From Streptomyces verrucosisporus (GTDB lineage: Bacteria; Actinomycetota; Actinomycetes; Streptomycetales; Streptomycetaceae), in assembly GCF_017114865.1 (NCBI RefSeq), contig NZ_JADEYH010000012.1, forward strand, positions 105,730 to 169,729: DNA of 64,000 nt, in the 5' to 3' direction. Below are positions 1 to 7,994 of this stretch, piece by piece. The position numbers and the translations under genes are program-made. Positions within the stretch are counted from its first letter, which is position 1; the number at the start of each line of letters is the position of its first letter. Below the pieces are notes generated by a model, which was not told the origin of the DNA, did no database searches, and saw only the letters and a list, made by a program, of their open reading frames with translations.

Positions 1-593
1 CGCTCGGCGAAACCGGTGTGCCGCTCGTAGACGGCGGCCGCCTCGCCGACCACCGCGATGTCGCGGTGGCCCAGCTCGGCCAGGTGCTCCACGCACAGCG
101 CGCCGGTGGCGGTGAAGTCCAGATCGACGCAGGTCAGCCCGGACGGGTCGGCGGGAATGCCGATGAGGACGGCGGGGCGCCCGGTGTCGCGCAGCAGTGG
201 CAGGCGGGCGTCGTCCAGCTCGACGTCCATCAGGATCATCGCGTCGGCCAGCCCGCTGCCCACCACCCGCCGCACCGCCTCCGGGCCCTCCTCACCGGTC
301 AGCAGCAGCACGTCGTGGTCGTGGGCACGGGCGGTGGTGGCGACGGCCAGAGCGATCTCCATCATCACCGGCACGTACATGTCGGTGCGCAGCGGCATCA
401 TCAGGGCGATGATGTTCGACCTGCTGCTGGCCAGCGCCCGCGCGCCGGCGTTGGGGTGGTAGCCCAGCTCGCGGATGCTCTGCTCGACGCGTTCGCGGGT
501 GGCGGCGGAGATGGAACGCTTGCCGCTGAGGACGTAGCTCACGGTGCTGGCGGAGACTCCGGCGTGCCGGGCGACCTCGGCGAGGGTGACCAT
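1..593 (-). CDS. LacI-family transcriptional repressor, C-terminus cut by window edge
   Basis: The protein begins MVTLAEVARHAGVSASTVSY, the classic LacI-family helix-turn-helix with the hinge following near residue 50 (YHPNAGARALAS). A periplasmic-binding-protein-like sensor core follows (LTCVDLDFTATGALCVEHLAELGHRDIAVVG) and runs off the left edge, so about 197 residues are visible of the usual 330-350. Such proteins normally bind a sugar and repress uptake or glycosidase genes. Which sugar is not visible here. The gene is divergent from the acyl-CoA dehydrogenase at 834, and two palindromes of LacI type lie upstream of its start, suggesting autoregulation. Confidence 0.93.
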   Translation of the reverse strand, partial: MVTLAEVARHAGVSASTVSYVLSGKRSISAATRERVEQSIRELGYHPNAGARALASSRSNIIALMMPLRTDMYVPVMMEIALAVATTARAHDHDVLLLTGEEGPEAVRRVVGSGLADAMILMDVELDDARLPLLRDTGRPAVLIGIPADPSGLTCVDLDFTATGALCVEHLAELGHRDIAVVGEAAAVYERHTGFAE

Positions 594-628
594 GGACTCT
601 CCAGGGCGGTGCGGGAAGCGGCTGAGGT

Positions 629-638
629 GAAGCGCTTC
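629..638. promoter_or_regulatory. LacI-type operator 1
   Basis: GAAGCGCTTC is a perfect 10-bp palindrome with the central CG step typical of LacI-family operators. It sits 36 bp upstream of the repressor start, in a good position to block its promoter. Binding by this particular repressor is inferred from proximity. Confidence 0.62.
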
Positions 639-708
639 GACAGGGAATCTGCGGACCGACCCTAAACCCGACCTGACCGCCTGTCCAGATGCTCTGCGAT
701 GGGTTGTC

Positions 709-718
709 GAAGCGCTTC
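709..718. promoter_or_regulatory. LacI-type operator 2
   Basis: A second identical GAAGCGCTTC lies exactly 80 bp from the first, flanked by partly symmetric bases (GTTGTC on the left, AACAG on the right). It lies 116 bp upstream of the acyl-CoA dehydrogenase start. Two identical sites at this spacing would suit looping or joint control of both divergent genes. Confidence 0.6.
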
Positions 719-833
719 AACAGATGATCGCATACGGGTGCACCGCACCCCGGAAAAGGTACGTACCGTGCGCAACGGGTACACGCATCGCGCAGCCCCG
801 TCGGCAGTCCCCGGCAGTGCGAGGTGAACCGCG

Positions 834-2750
834 ATGACCGTCTCCGAACGCGAAGCACGACAGGTGGCCGAGGCCGCGAGGGAGCAGGACTGGCGCAAGC
901 CGAGCTTCGCCAGGGAGCTGTTCCTCGGCCGCTTCCGCCTCGACCTGATCCACCCCCACCCCCGGCCCGCCGAGGCGGACGCCCGGCGCGGCGAGGAGTT
1001 CCTCGCCAGGCTCCGGGCCTTCTGCGAGACGGAGATCGACGGCCCGCGCATCGACCGCGAGGGGCTGGTCCCCGACGAGGTGGTCAAGGGGCTCAAGGAG
1101 CTCGGCGCGCTCGGCATGAAGATCGGCCCCGAGTACGGCGGCCTGGGCCTGAGCCAGCTCCACTACAACCGCGCCCTGGCCCTGGCCGGATCGGCCAGCC
1201 CCGCCGTCGGCGCGCTGCTGTCGGCGCACCAGTCGATCGGCGTGCCGCAGCCGCTGAAGATGTTCGGCACCGAGGAGCAGAAGAAGGCGTTCCTGCCGCG
1301 CTGCGCCCGGGGCGACATCTCGGCCTTCCTGCTCACCGAACCGGACGTCGGCTCCGACCCGGCCCGCCTGGCCACCACCGCCGTACCCGACGGCGACGCC
1401 TACGTCCTGGACGGCGTGAAGCTGTGGACCACCAACGGTGTCGTCGCCGACCTGCTGGTGGTCATGGCCCGCGTACCGGCCTCGGAGGGCCACAAGGGCG
1501 GTATCACCGCCTTCGTCGTCGAGGCCGACTCCGAGGGCATCACCGTGGAGAACCGCAACGCCTTCATGGGCCTGCGCGGCATCGAGAACGGCGTCACCCG
1601 CTTCCACCGCGTCCGCGTCCCGGCCGCCAACCGGATCGGTCCCGAGGGCGCCGGACTGAAGATCGCGCTGACCACCCTCAACACCGGCCGCCTCTCCCTG
1701 CCCGCGATGTGCGCCGGAGCGGGCAAATGGTGCCTGAAGATCGCCCGCGAGTGGTCCGCGGCCCGCGAGCAGTGGGGCAAGCCGATCGCCCGCCACGAGG
1801 CCGTCGGCTCCAAGATCTCCTTCATCGCCGCCACCACCTTCGCCCTGGAGGCCGTCCTCGACCTCGCCTCCCAGATGGCCGACGACGACCGCAACGACAT
1901 CCGCATCGAGGCGGCCCTCGCCAAGCTCTACGGCTCGGAGATGGCCTACGAGATGGCCGACGAACTGGTCCAGATCCGCGGCGGGCGCGGCTTCGAGACC
2001 GCAGACTCCCTCGCCGCCCGCGGCGAGCGCGGCGTACCGGCCGAGCAGATGCTGCGCGACCTGCGCATCAACCGCATCTTCGAGGGCTCCACCGAGATCA
2101 TGCACCTGCTCATCGCCCGTGAGGCCGTCGACGCCCACCTGTCGGTCGCGGGCGATCTGGTCGACCCGGACAAGACCCTCACCGACAAGGGCCGCGCCGC
2201 CGTCCGCGCCGGCGGCTTCTACGCCCGCTGGCTGCCCAGGCTGGTCGCCGGACCGGGCCAACTGCCCATCTCCTACCGCGAGTTCCACCCCGCCGGCCAT
2301 CCCGACCTGGCCGCCCACCTGCGCTACGTCGAGCGCGCCTCCCGCCGCCTGGCCCGCGCCACCTTCCTGGGCATGTCCCGCTGGCAGGCGAAGCTGGAGG
2401 GCAAGCAGGGCTTCCTCGGGAGGATCGTCGACATCGGCGCCGAGCTGTTCGCCATGAGCGCCGCCTGCGTGCGGGCGGAGATGCTGCGCGCCCGCGGCGA
2501 GAACGGCCGCGCCGCCTACCAGCTCGCCGACGCCTTCTGCCGCCAGGCCCGCCTCCGCGCCGAGGAACTCTTCGGACGGCTGTGGGACAACACCGACGAC
2601 ATCGACCGCAAGGTCGTGCGCGGCGTCCTGGGCGGCGCGTACGCCTGGCTGGAGGAGGGCGTCGTCGACCCCTCCACCCCCGGCCCCTGGATCGCCGAGG
2701 CCGCCCCCGGCCCCTCCAGCCGCACGGACGTCCACCGCCTCATCCCCTGA
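834..2750 (+). CDS. Acyl-CoA dehydrogenase family protein
   Basis: This 638-residue protein is a FAD-dependent acyl-CoA dehydrogenase, longer than the usual 380-400 residue form because of a C-terminal helical extension. The order is N-terminal helical domain, middle beta domain (LLTEPDVGSDPARLATTA near 165-182) and C-terminal helical domain (IRGGRGFETA). The motif NRIFEGSTEIMHLLIAREA near 405 carries the glutamate expected as catalytic base. It should oxidise acyl-CoA thioesters to enoyl-CoA; chain-length preference cannot be read. ATG 834 is preceded by GAGGTG at good spacing. It appears monocistronic, ending 22 bp before an IS element. Confidence 0.93.
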   Translation: MTVSEREARQVAEAAREQDWRKPSFARELFLGRFRLDLIHPHPRPAEADARRGEEFLARLRAFCETEIDGPRIDREGLVPDEVVKGLKELGALGMKIGPEYGGLGLSQLHYNRALALAGSASPAVGALLSAHQSIGVPQPLKMFGTEEQKKAFLPRCARGDISAFLLTEPDVGSDPARLATTAVPDGDAYVLDGVKLWTTNGVVADLLVVMARVPASEGHKGGITAFVVEADSEGITVENRNAFMGLRGIENGVTRFHRVRVPAANRIGPEGAGLKIALTTLNTGRLSLPAMCAGAGKWCLKIAREWSAAREQWGKPIARHEAVGSKISFIAATTFALEAVLDLASQMADDDRNDIRIEAALAKLYGSEMAYEMADELVQIRGGRGFETADSLAARGERGVPAEQMLRDLRINRIFEGSTEIMHLLIAREAVDAHLSVAGDLVDPDKTLTDKGRAAVRAGGFYARWLPRLVAGPGQLPISYREFHPAGHPDLAAHLRYVERASRRLARATFLGMSRWQAKLEGKQGFLGRIVDIGAELFAMSAACVRAEMLRARGENGRAAYQLADAFCRQARLRAEELFGRLWDNTDDIDRKVVRGVLGGAYAWLEEGVVDPSTPGPWIAEAAPGPSSRTDVHRLIP

Positions 2751-2819
2751 CCGGGGCGAGACAGCCTTCTAACCTCGCGCTTTCACGAGGTGGGGTGTCC
2801 GAGGCTTGATCAAATAAGC

Positions 2820-2892
2820 GGAGAGTGCTCCTGGCCTGCAACGATGGGACTTGTCTAGGGTCCTGTCGGCTGCACGGAAAGAAGCACTCTCC
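2820..2892 (+). repeat. Inverted repeat upstream of the transposase start
   Basis: GGAGAGTGCT at 2820-2829 and AGCACTCTCC at 2883-2892 are perfectly complementary. The right arm ends two bases before the GTG start at 2895. In RNA entering from outside the element the arms could pair and bury the initiation region, a common way for IS elements to limit expression from read-through. The effect is inferred. Confidence 0.5.
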
Positions 2893-2894
2893 AG

Positions 2895-3863
2895 GTGAAG
2901 AAGCGTATCGGGTCCTACCCGCGTGTCCGTATCGAGGGCGGCGGCCGGGCGGTGGTCTCGCAGGCCGGGGGCGTGCTGCTGGTCGAGACCGTCCGTAAGG
3001 CCGGCCTGGACACCGTGATATCAGCGGCGCTGACGCCGTGGCGGAAGCCCCGGGCGGTGCACGATCCGGGCAAGATCCTGCTGGACCTCGCGCTGGCGGT
3101 CGCGCTGGGCGGGGACTGCCTCGCGGATGTCGCCATGCTGCGGGCCGAGCCGGCCGTGTTCGGGTCGGTGGCTTCCGACCCGACGGTCTCCCGCCTCATC
3201 GACACCCTCGCAGTCTCCGGGGAGAAGGCCCTGCGGGCTATCCGTGCCGCGCGGGCTGAAGCCCGCCAACGTGTCTGGCGGTTGGCCGACCGAAAAGCGC
3301 CTGATGCGGGCGGGACGGTGACCGTGGACCTCGACGGGGTGCTGGTGATCGCGCACTCGGACAAGGAAGACGCCGCACCCACGTGGAAGCGGACCTACGG
3401 CCACCACCCGCTGATGGGGTTCGTCGACCACGGACCGGGCGGCACGGGTGAACCGGTCGCGGCCCTGCTCAGGCCGGGCAACGCGGGATCGAACACCGCC
3501 GACCAGCCGATCGCCGAGCTCGAGCTCCGTCACCGGCTGTGGGCCCGGGCCGAGGACCGGATCCGGGCCGCACGGGCCACCGGCCTGCGCAACCCGCCCC
3601 TGCACCGCACGGCCCAGAACCGGATCTGGCTGGAGATCGTCCAGCTCGCCCTGGATCTGCTGGCCTGGCTGCCAATGCTCGCCCTGACCGGAAAGGCCCG
3701 CCTCTGGGAGCCCCGCCGCCTGCGGCTGCGCCTGTTCTCCGCGGCCGGACAGCTGGTCACCACCGGTCGGCGCCGCATCCTCCGGCTGGCCCGGCACTGG
3801 CCCTGGACCGGCCACATCACCGCCGTCCTCGACCGGCTCGCCCTCCTGCCCAACCCCGGCTGA
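2895..3863 (+). pseudogene. IS1380-family transposase with in-frame central deletion
   Basis: Of a family length of about 460 residues, 322 remain. The N-terminal part is intact, including the first acidic catalytic region (TVTVDLDGVLVIAHSDKE, near 140-157) and HHPLMGFVDHGPGGTGEPVA. After GNAGSNTAD (near 200) the sequence jumps straight to IAELELRHRLWARAEDRIR, which normally lies about 140 residues further on. The missing block should contain the second catalytic aspartate, while the glutamate region (AEDRIR) remains. The reading frame is kept but the enzyme should be inactive. Start is GTG 2895. Confidence 0.85.
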
Positions 3864-3980
3864 CCAGCGGATTCCCCGTCCCGACGAGCAGCACCATCCC
3901 GACCCGGAGCAGTGGAAACCGGCGCCCACCCGACGCGACAGCCGGGCCCTCGGCCTGCCCGGACTCAGGAACAGAACGCG

Positions 3981-4013
3981 TGAGGGTCCGCCGACTCCGT
4001 CGGCGGACCCTCA
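3981..4013 (+). terminator. Strong hairpin overlapping the right IS end
   Basis: A perfect 14-bp stem (3981-3994 with 4000-4013) closes a CTCCG loop. Its right arm overlaps the first bases of the right terminal repeat. It lies 118 bp after the transposase stop and should end transcription leaving the element. Confidence 0.75.
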
Positions 4014-4114
4014 CGAAAGATCGAGGCTAATGTGTGGCCGTTGCAGCGGAGGTGCATACCCGTCGCCGGGGGTGGACGCTCCCCATGCTGCTGAACCTGT
4101 GTGCACGATGTCCC

Positions 4115-4690
4115 TCAGAACTGTTGCTGCGTCGCGCCGGGTGGGAGTAGACAAGGGGTGCTGATGGAGAAGAAAAGCTCGTCATCAGGGTGGTAACCGC
4201 GAACCGAAATACTGAAACCCTTATCCGGGTCCGAGGCATCCAGGATTACCGAGGGATTTTCTCCATGGATCTCCTGATAGCCGTCGATTTTGTAACCGTT
4301 TCTTTTTAGATCCTCTCGGATCTTCTTTACCGATTCGGCATGGTCGGCTACTTTCAGGGGGGCTCGCGAATAGTAATCTAGGTTGAACCTTCCATCCTCG
4401 GCCACCTCGTCGTTCTTTCCCACGCATTCGTGAAACGTGGGATTTACTGTCTTCTGTGAGATTTTCACACCGGCTGACCGGGCCATCGAATCGGTGAAGT
4501 GGCGTGCCCACTCCTCCGCTTTCTTCTTACTCATTCGAGGGAGAGGTTCATTAACCTCACCGGACATGCAGCCTCCTGTCAAGATGGCAACAAAAGCGGT
4601 AACTGTGAATATTTTGAATATTGTGGACTTCAATTTCCCTGTCCAGGGATGAGTAGGTTTGTTCCATCCTCGTCTGCGAGATTCATTCAC
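4115..4690 (-). CDS. Putative lipoprotein of a WXG-hydrolase locus
   Basis: The 191-residue product has a basic N-terminus, a hydrophobic segment (IFKIFTVTAFVAILTGGC) and a lipobox LTGGC near residue 41, so it should be lipid-anchored on the outer face of the membrane. The rest is a small mixed alpha/beta domain with conserved-looking cysteines (FHECVG, STPCLL) that I do not recognise. The start is GTG 4690, overlapping the hydrolase stop by one base (TAGTG) with GGAGAT upstream, implying translational coupling. Base composition is clearly lower in GC than neighbours, with CTA, CTT, AGA and AAA codons, suggesting horizontal origin. A role as partner or immunity factor of the hydrolase is a guess. 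Confidence 0.78.
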   Translation of the reverse strand: MNESRRRGWNKPTHPWTGKLKSTIFKIFTVTAFVAILTGGCMSGEVNEPLPRMSKKKAEEWARHFTDSMARSAGVKISQKTVNPTFHECVGKNDEVAEDGRFNLDYYSRAPLKVADHAESVKKIREDLKRNGYKIDGYQEIHGENPSVILDASDPDKGFSISVRGYHPDDELFFSISTPCLLPPGATQQQF

Positions 4691-6291
4691 TATTCATCTC
4701 CGTGATAGTGGTTCCCCAGCCTGGGCTGACGCCCGACGATGATGCTTCCCTGATTGATCAGGCTTTCTTTGCCGATATCCCAGTAACTGCTGTGACCTCC
4801 GTCATTTACTGCCATGGGCTGTGCACCGAACTCTTCCCGGGCGGGATTGATTCCGAGTGTCAGGTCGGAGAAGTGCTTTACGATTCGGTCCTGCTGAGTG
4901 GCACCGACCCACACATGGCCGGGGTCCACTTGCAGATCACTGGCTTTGTCGACTCCCATCCCCGGGCTGCCCAGGGCGATGATGTCGTCCGCGTCCAGTC
5001 CGCGACCCTCGCTGGCGGCCACTCCCACCGTGTTGGCTCCGTAACTGTGGCCGATCACGGTCAGATGCCCGCGTTCGCCCTCGTGCGCGACCCTGCTGCC
5101 TTCAGTGAAGCCACGCAGGTCCGGAGCCCCCTCCTCGGCCCGCCCCTTGCTGGCCACGCTGCCGTCGATCTCCGGTGCGTCGTAGCCGAGCCAGCTGATG
5201 ACAGAGACATCCTCGTTGGGGCTCTGCGACAGGGCTGCTTCCTGGAGCCTGTCGATTCGCGCGATCTGGCCCGGCATGTTGCCCAGGTCCGTGTCCGTGC
5301 CCGGAACCAGGACAGCAGTGTGATCGGCCTTGTCGGGGTTACCCATGGCGACGATCGCCTTGCCGTCACCCTCTGTCCCGATGCCCAGGACATAGAGCCT
5401 CTTGTGTTCGGGTGCCGTGTCGGCTTGGTCGAAGCGGTTCTTGAGCTTCTGAAGGGAGGAGTACGCGGATCGCTCCTGGATGCCGAGCGAGTTCTCCCGT
5501 AGGGCGTAGTCGTTCAACTGGTTTTCGATCACAGTACGGTTGGCCTGGTCCCGTACGGTGGCGGGCAGGCCGTCCAGTGCGCCGATCCGATCTGGGAAAG
5601 CTGCGAGGTAGACGCGCTTCTCGCTGTCGTCCAGCCCTACCCACCAGTCGGCGTTCTCCTTCGGGCGTTTACCGTCCGGGATCGACTTCTCGTCGAGCCC
5701 CATGAACTTGGCGACCCTCTCCGCATCCTCGCGCGCCTTCTCGCCGCCGTACCGTTTGTCAAGGTCGAACGGATCGATCTGCCGTAGCGCTTCGGCCGCC
5801 TGTGAACTGGCCGTCCGAGCATCCGAGATCGCGTCGCCGATACGGGATCGGTAGGACCCGAGGTCGCGGTTCGCCTCTTGCTGGAGGTCCTCGTAATCGG
5901 GGTCGTTGTGGTACTTCGGGTCGATGGCTTGCTTGGGTTCGACCCACCCATCGGCGGTCACGGTGTGGCCGGCTGTCTCGGCATCGTGAACGGCGTTGCG
6001 TAGTTTCCGCTGAGCCGCCTGCATCTTGTCGTTGAGGGTTTCCAGTACCGAAGCTATGAGACCTACGTTCGTGCCTGCGGTGCCGAGTTTGCTCTCGGTG
6101 GCTTCCAAAGCCGCGAACCCGTAATGGGCGCTTTCGCCTTCCCAACCCGCAGCGTGCAGCGGACCCGACACTTTCCTTCCGGATTCGCTTTTGGCGTCAG
6201 ATAACTTCTTGACAAGCCCTCTCCATGACTTGGAAGCGGCCTCAAGGTCGGAGAAATCCTGGCGGAGTAGTTCGGAGTAGTACTCGGGCAT
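4690..6291 (-). CDS. WXG-domain alpha/beta hydrolase (DUF1023-type), putative type VII substrate
   Basis: The 533 residues begin with a long helical domain carrying a W-E-G turn (AAGWEGESAHYGF, near 49-61), as in WXG100-like export domains. A second helical part (about 100-280) follows. The C-terminal half is an alpha/beta hydrolase of the DUF1023 type: nucleophile elbow VIGHSYGANT near 413-422, acid region before it, and histidine in GGHSSYWD near 498. It probably acts as an esterase, lipase or amidase outside the cell; the substrate is unknown. It lies between a WXG-like gene (9 bp upstream) and a lipoprotein gene (1-base overlap). GC is lower than surroundings. Confidence 0.82.
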   Translation of the reverse strand: MPEYYSELLRQDFSDLEAASKSWRGLVKKLSDAKSESGRKVSGPLHAAGWEGESAHYGFAALEATESKLGTAGTNVGLIASVLETLNDKMQAAQRKLRNAVHDAETAGHTVTADGWVEPKQAIDPKYHNDPDYEDLQQEANRDLGSYRSRIGDAISDARTASSQAAEALRQIDPFDLDKRYGGEKAREDAERVAKFMGLDEKSIPDGKRPKENADWWVGLDDSEKRVYLAAFPDRIGALDGLPATVRDQANRTVIENQLNDYALRENSLGIQERSAYSSLQKLKNRFDQADTAPEHKRLYVLGIGTEGDGKAIVAMGNPDKADHTAVLVPGTDTDLGNMPGQIARIDRLQEAALSQSPNEDVSVISWLGYDAPEIDGSVASKGRAEEGAPDLRGFTEGSRVAHEGERGHLTVIGHSYGANTVGVAASEGRGLDADDIIALGSPGMGVDKASDLQVDPGHVWVGATQQDRIVKHFSDLTLGINPAREEFGAQPMAVNDGGHSSYWDIGKESLINQGSIIVGRQPRLGNHYHGDE

Positions 6292-6300
6292 GATGGTCTG

Positions 6301-6600
6301 TCACCATCCCTTGAAACGGCTCAGAACTTCCTGCTCGTTGCTGTCGTGTCCGTCGGCCACGAGCCGCAGGCCATCAGCGTGTTCGCCGATTCGGCCACGC
6401 AGAGCCCCCAAAGCGTCCCCCCAGCCCTCTCCGGTGCTTTTGAGTTGGGAGCCGACGGACCAGTGGCGCAGAGATCCGGCGGCATCAGTGATGTCCCCTA
6501 GAGCTTTGGACAGAGGCTTCTCCAAGTCCCCTGAGATGGTGTCGGCCGCGTGAGCTGACGCACGCAGCTCGCTCGGCGAGACATCAAGTTTTTCCCCCAT
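6301..6600 (-). CDS. WXG100-like small helical protein
   Basis: A 99-residue, all-helical, cysteine-free protein of ESX/WXG100 size. It has two predicted helical halves around LRHWSVGSQLKSTGEGWGDALGALRG (near 44-69), which holds W-S-V-G and G-W-G turns rather than a canonical WXG. It starts at ATG 6600 behind GGGAGA and is followed 9 bp later by the WXG-hydrolase. Small proteins in this position often pair with the N-terminal helical domain of the effector for export. That role is inferred from position and size. Confidence 0.7.
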   Translation of the reverse strand: MGEKLDVSPSELRASAHAADTISGDLEKPLSKALGDITDAAGSLRHWSVGSQLKSTGEGWGDALGALRGRIGEHADGLRLVADGHDSNEQEVLSRFKGW

Positions 6601-6615
6601 GTGAATTTCTCCCGG

Positions 6616-6897
6616 CTATGTCTGGTCGGGTGATGCCGAAAACTCTACTCCAACGAGCTCTCCCCATCGTGCCCGGATCGTGTGGCGTCCGCTGGGCGGA
6701 GCCGTGATGTGCGAGACTTCCTGTCCGTTGAGGTAGTGCCAACCCTCGCTCGGGGCAGGGAACTTCGCAGTCACCTGTCGTGCCACCCTTGATGTGCCGT
6801 CCGATCTGGCCTCCTGGCTGGATAGTTCGGCCGCCACCCGAAGGGTTGAGGTTATTGGCTCCTGACGGGCACTGACCCTCTGGGGCTGGATGGTCAT
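6616..6897 (-). CDS. Hypothetical protein, possibly 5'-truncated
   Basis: A frame of about 93 residues from ATG 6897 (or GTG near 6927) ends 15 bp before the WXG-like gene, on the same strand. The C-terminal half (ARQVTAKFPAPSEGWHYLNG, then HTIRARWGELVGVEF) looks like real beta-rich protein. The frame stays open upstream but becomes unconvincing, and no clear ribosome binding site precedes either start, so it may be the tail of a broken gene. It has the lower GC of the block. I do not recognise the family. Confidence 0.45.
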   Translation of the reverse strand: MTIQPQRVSARQEPITSTLRVAAELSSQEARSDGTSRVARQVTAKFPAPSEGWHYLNGQEVSHITAPPSGRHTIRARWGELVGVEFSASPDQT

Positions 6898-7163
6898 ACT
6901 GTCGACCCGGTCGGCCAAGGGAGACACTTTTGTCCAGCTCGGAGCCCGCTTCGGGTATCGACCGACACCGCCTGGCGCTACACCCACGAGGCCGTCGAGG
7001 CACTCACGGCTCTCGTCCTCCGCTCGCCGAAGCACCGGAGAGCGCCGGTGACCAGCACCGGCTGCCGGAGGGCATGCTCATCCCCACCCGGCGTTGCGCC
7101 GCGCAGGCCACCGGGACCAAACCGGACCCGGTGTAGAACGCCAGGCACCGCGCCCATGGACGG

Positions 7164-7910
7164 CTACCCCGGCACGGGGAGACCGGCGGCGCGGGCCAGG
7201 ACGCGGGCCGCGGTGCGGCCGGCTGCCAGAGCGCCCGCACTGCGGGCCGGGACGCAGCGCTCCCGCGCGGGGTCGTACTCGGTCATCACCGCGCCCGCGT
7301 GGTCGGCGTTGGTCTCGGTGAGGGTGACCGGCCATCCCCACCGGTCGAGGACGGGCACGAAGTCCCGCGAGTGGTGGACGGGGGCGATGTCGTCGGCGGT
7401 GCCGTGGAGCAGGTGGACGGGCACCGGATCGACGGGTGTCGATCCCAACGCGTCACTCAGGTCGCCCAACCCCATCTCCGGACGTTCCCAGAGGTACCTG
7501 CCCGCGATCCCGGCGACCGCCGCGGGCCGCCATCCGTCCATCAGGCCGGGCCGGACCGCGACGCTCACCGCGGCGTACGCGCCCAGCGACCAGCCGGCCA
7601 GCACGATCCGTTCGGCGTCGCCGCCGAACTCCCCCGCCCGTTCCCGGGCGAAACACACCGACGCCGACAGGTGCCCCCAGCCGCCGTCGGGCGCGTCCGG
7701 GTGCCAGTCGGGCACCACGACCACCAGCCCCAGCGAGGCGGCCTGACGGGCGAGCGGCGCGAGTACGTCCCGCTCGTTCGGCCCCCTGCCGTGCCAGAGG
7801 AGGACGGTGGGCGCGGTGGCCGGGCCGCGGGTGGGCCGGTGGACGTCCAGTAACAGGCCGCCGGGTTCGTGGACGATGCCTTGCTCGGTGCTGACCGCGA
7901 TCTCGTTCAC
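7164..7910 (-). CDS. Alpha/beta hydrolase (dienelactone hydrolase-like)
   Basis: The 248 residues fit a small cytosolic serine hydrolase. Visible are an oxyanion-loop motif LLWHGRGPNERD (near 37-48), the nucleophile elbow LAGWSLGAYAA (near 104-114), an acid in LLHGTADDIAPVHH (near 168-181), and a catalytic histidine in ETNADHAGAV (near 198-207). The start is GTG 7910. It lies 84 bp downstream of the MarR gene on the same strand and could be read with it. The substrate cannot be told; the fold also includes acyl-peptidases and esterases. Confidence 0.85.
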   Translation of the reverse strand: MNEIAVSTEQGIVHEPGGLLLDVHRPTRGPATAPTVLLWHGRGPNERDVLAPLARQAASLGLVVVVPDWHPDAPDGGWGHLSASVCFARERAGEFGGDAERIVLAGWSLGAYAAVSVAVRPGLMDGWRPAAVAGIAGRYLWERPEMGLGDLSDALGSTPVDPVPVHLLHGTADDIAPVHHSRDFVPVLDRWGWPVTLTETNADHAGAVMTEYDPARERCVPARSAGALAAGRTAARVLARAAGLPVPG

Positions 7911-7994
7911 GCCCGGTAGAACGACTCGGCGCGGGCGAAGGTGCCGTGCATCCGGCGGGCGGTGGCTTCCGGCAGGCCCGTCGGCGCGTCCGGC

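Larger units (their letters stand above)
2773..4026 (+). mobile_element. IS1380-family insertion sequence, internally deleted
   Basis: Ends are visible. The left terminal repeat is 2773-2790 (CCTCGCGCTTTCACGAGG). The right repeat, read inverted from 4009-4026, is CCTCGATCTTTCGTGAGG, giving 14 of 18 matches. Both ends are flanked by the direct repeat CTAA (2769-2772 and 4027-4030), consistent with the 4-bp target duplication of this family. The element is about 1.25 kb, shorter than usual full-length members (around 1.6-1.7 kb), because the transposase has lost a central block. It separates the acyl-CoA dehydrogenase from a low-GC block. Confidence 0.85.

Noticed and set aside
717..2735. Very long minus-strand open frame opposite the acyl-CoA dehydrogenase
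   Set aside because: Antisense shadow of a high-GC gene: low-complexity Gly/Ala/Val/Asp composition, no domain, no start signal.
7004..7160. Possible gene remnants between the low-GC block and the hydrolase at 7164
   Set aside because: Short frames on both strands look partly protein-like but none has a start, a domain or a consistent length.
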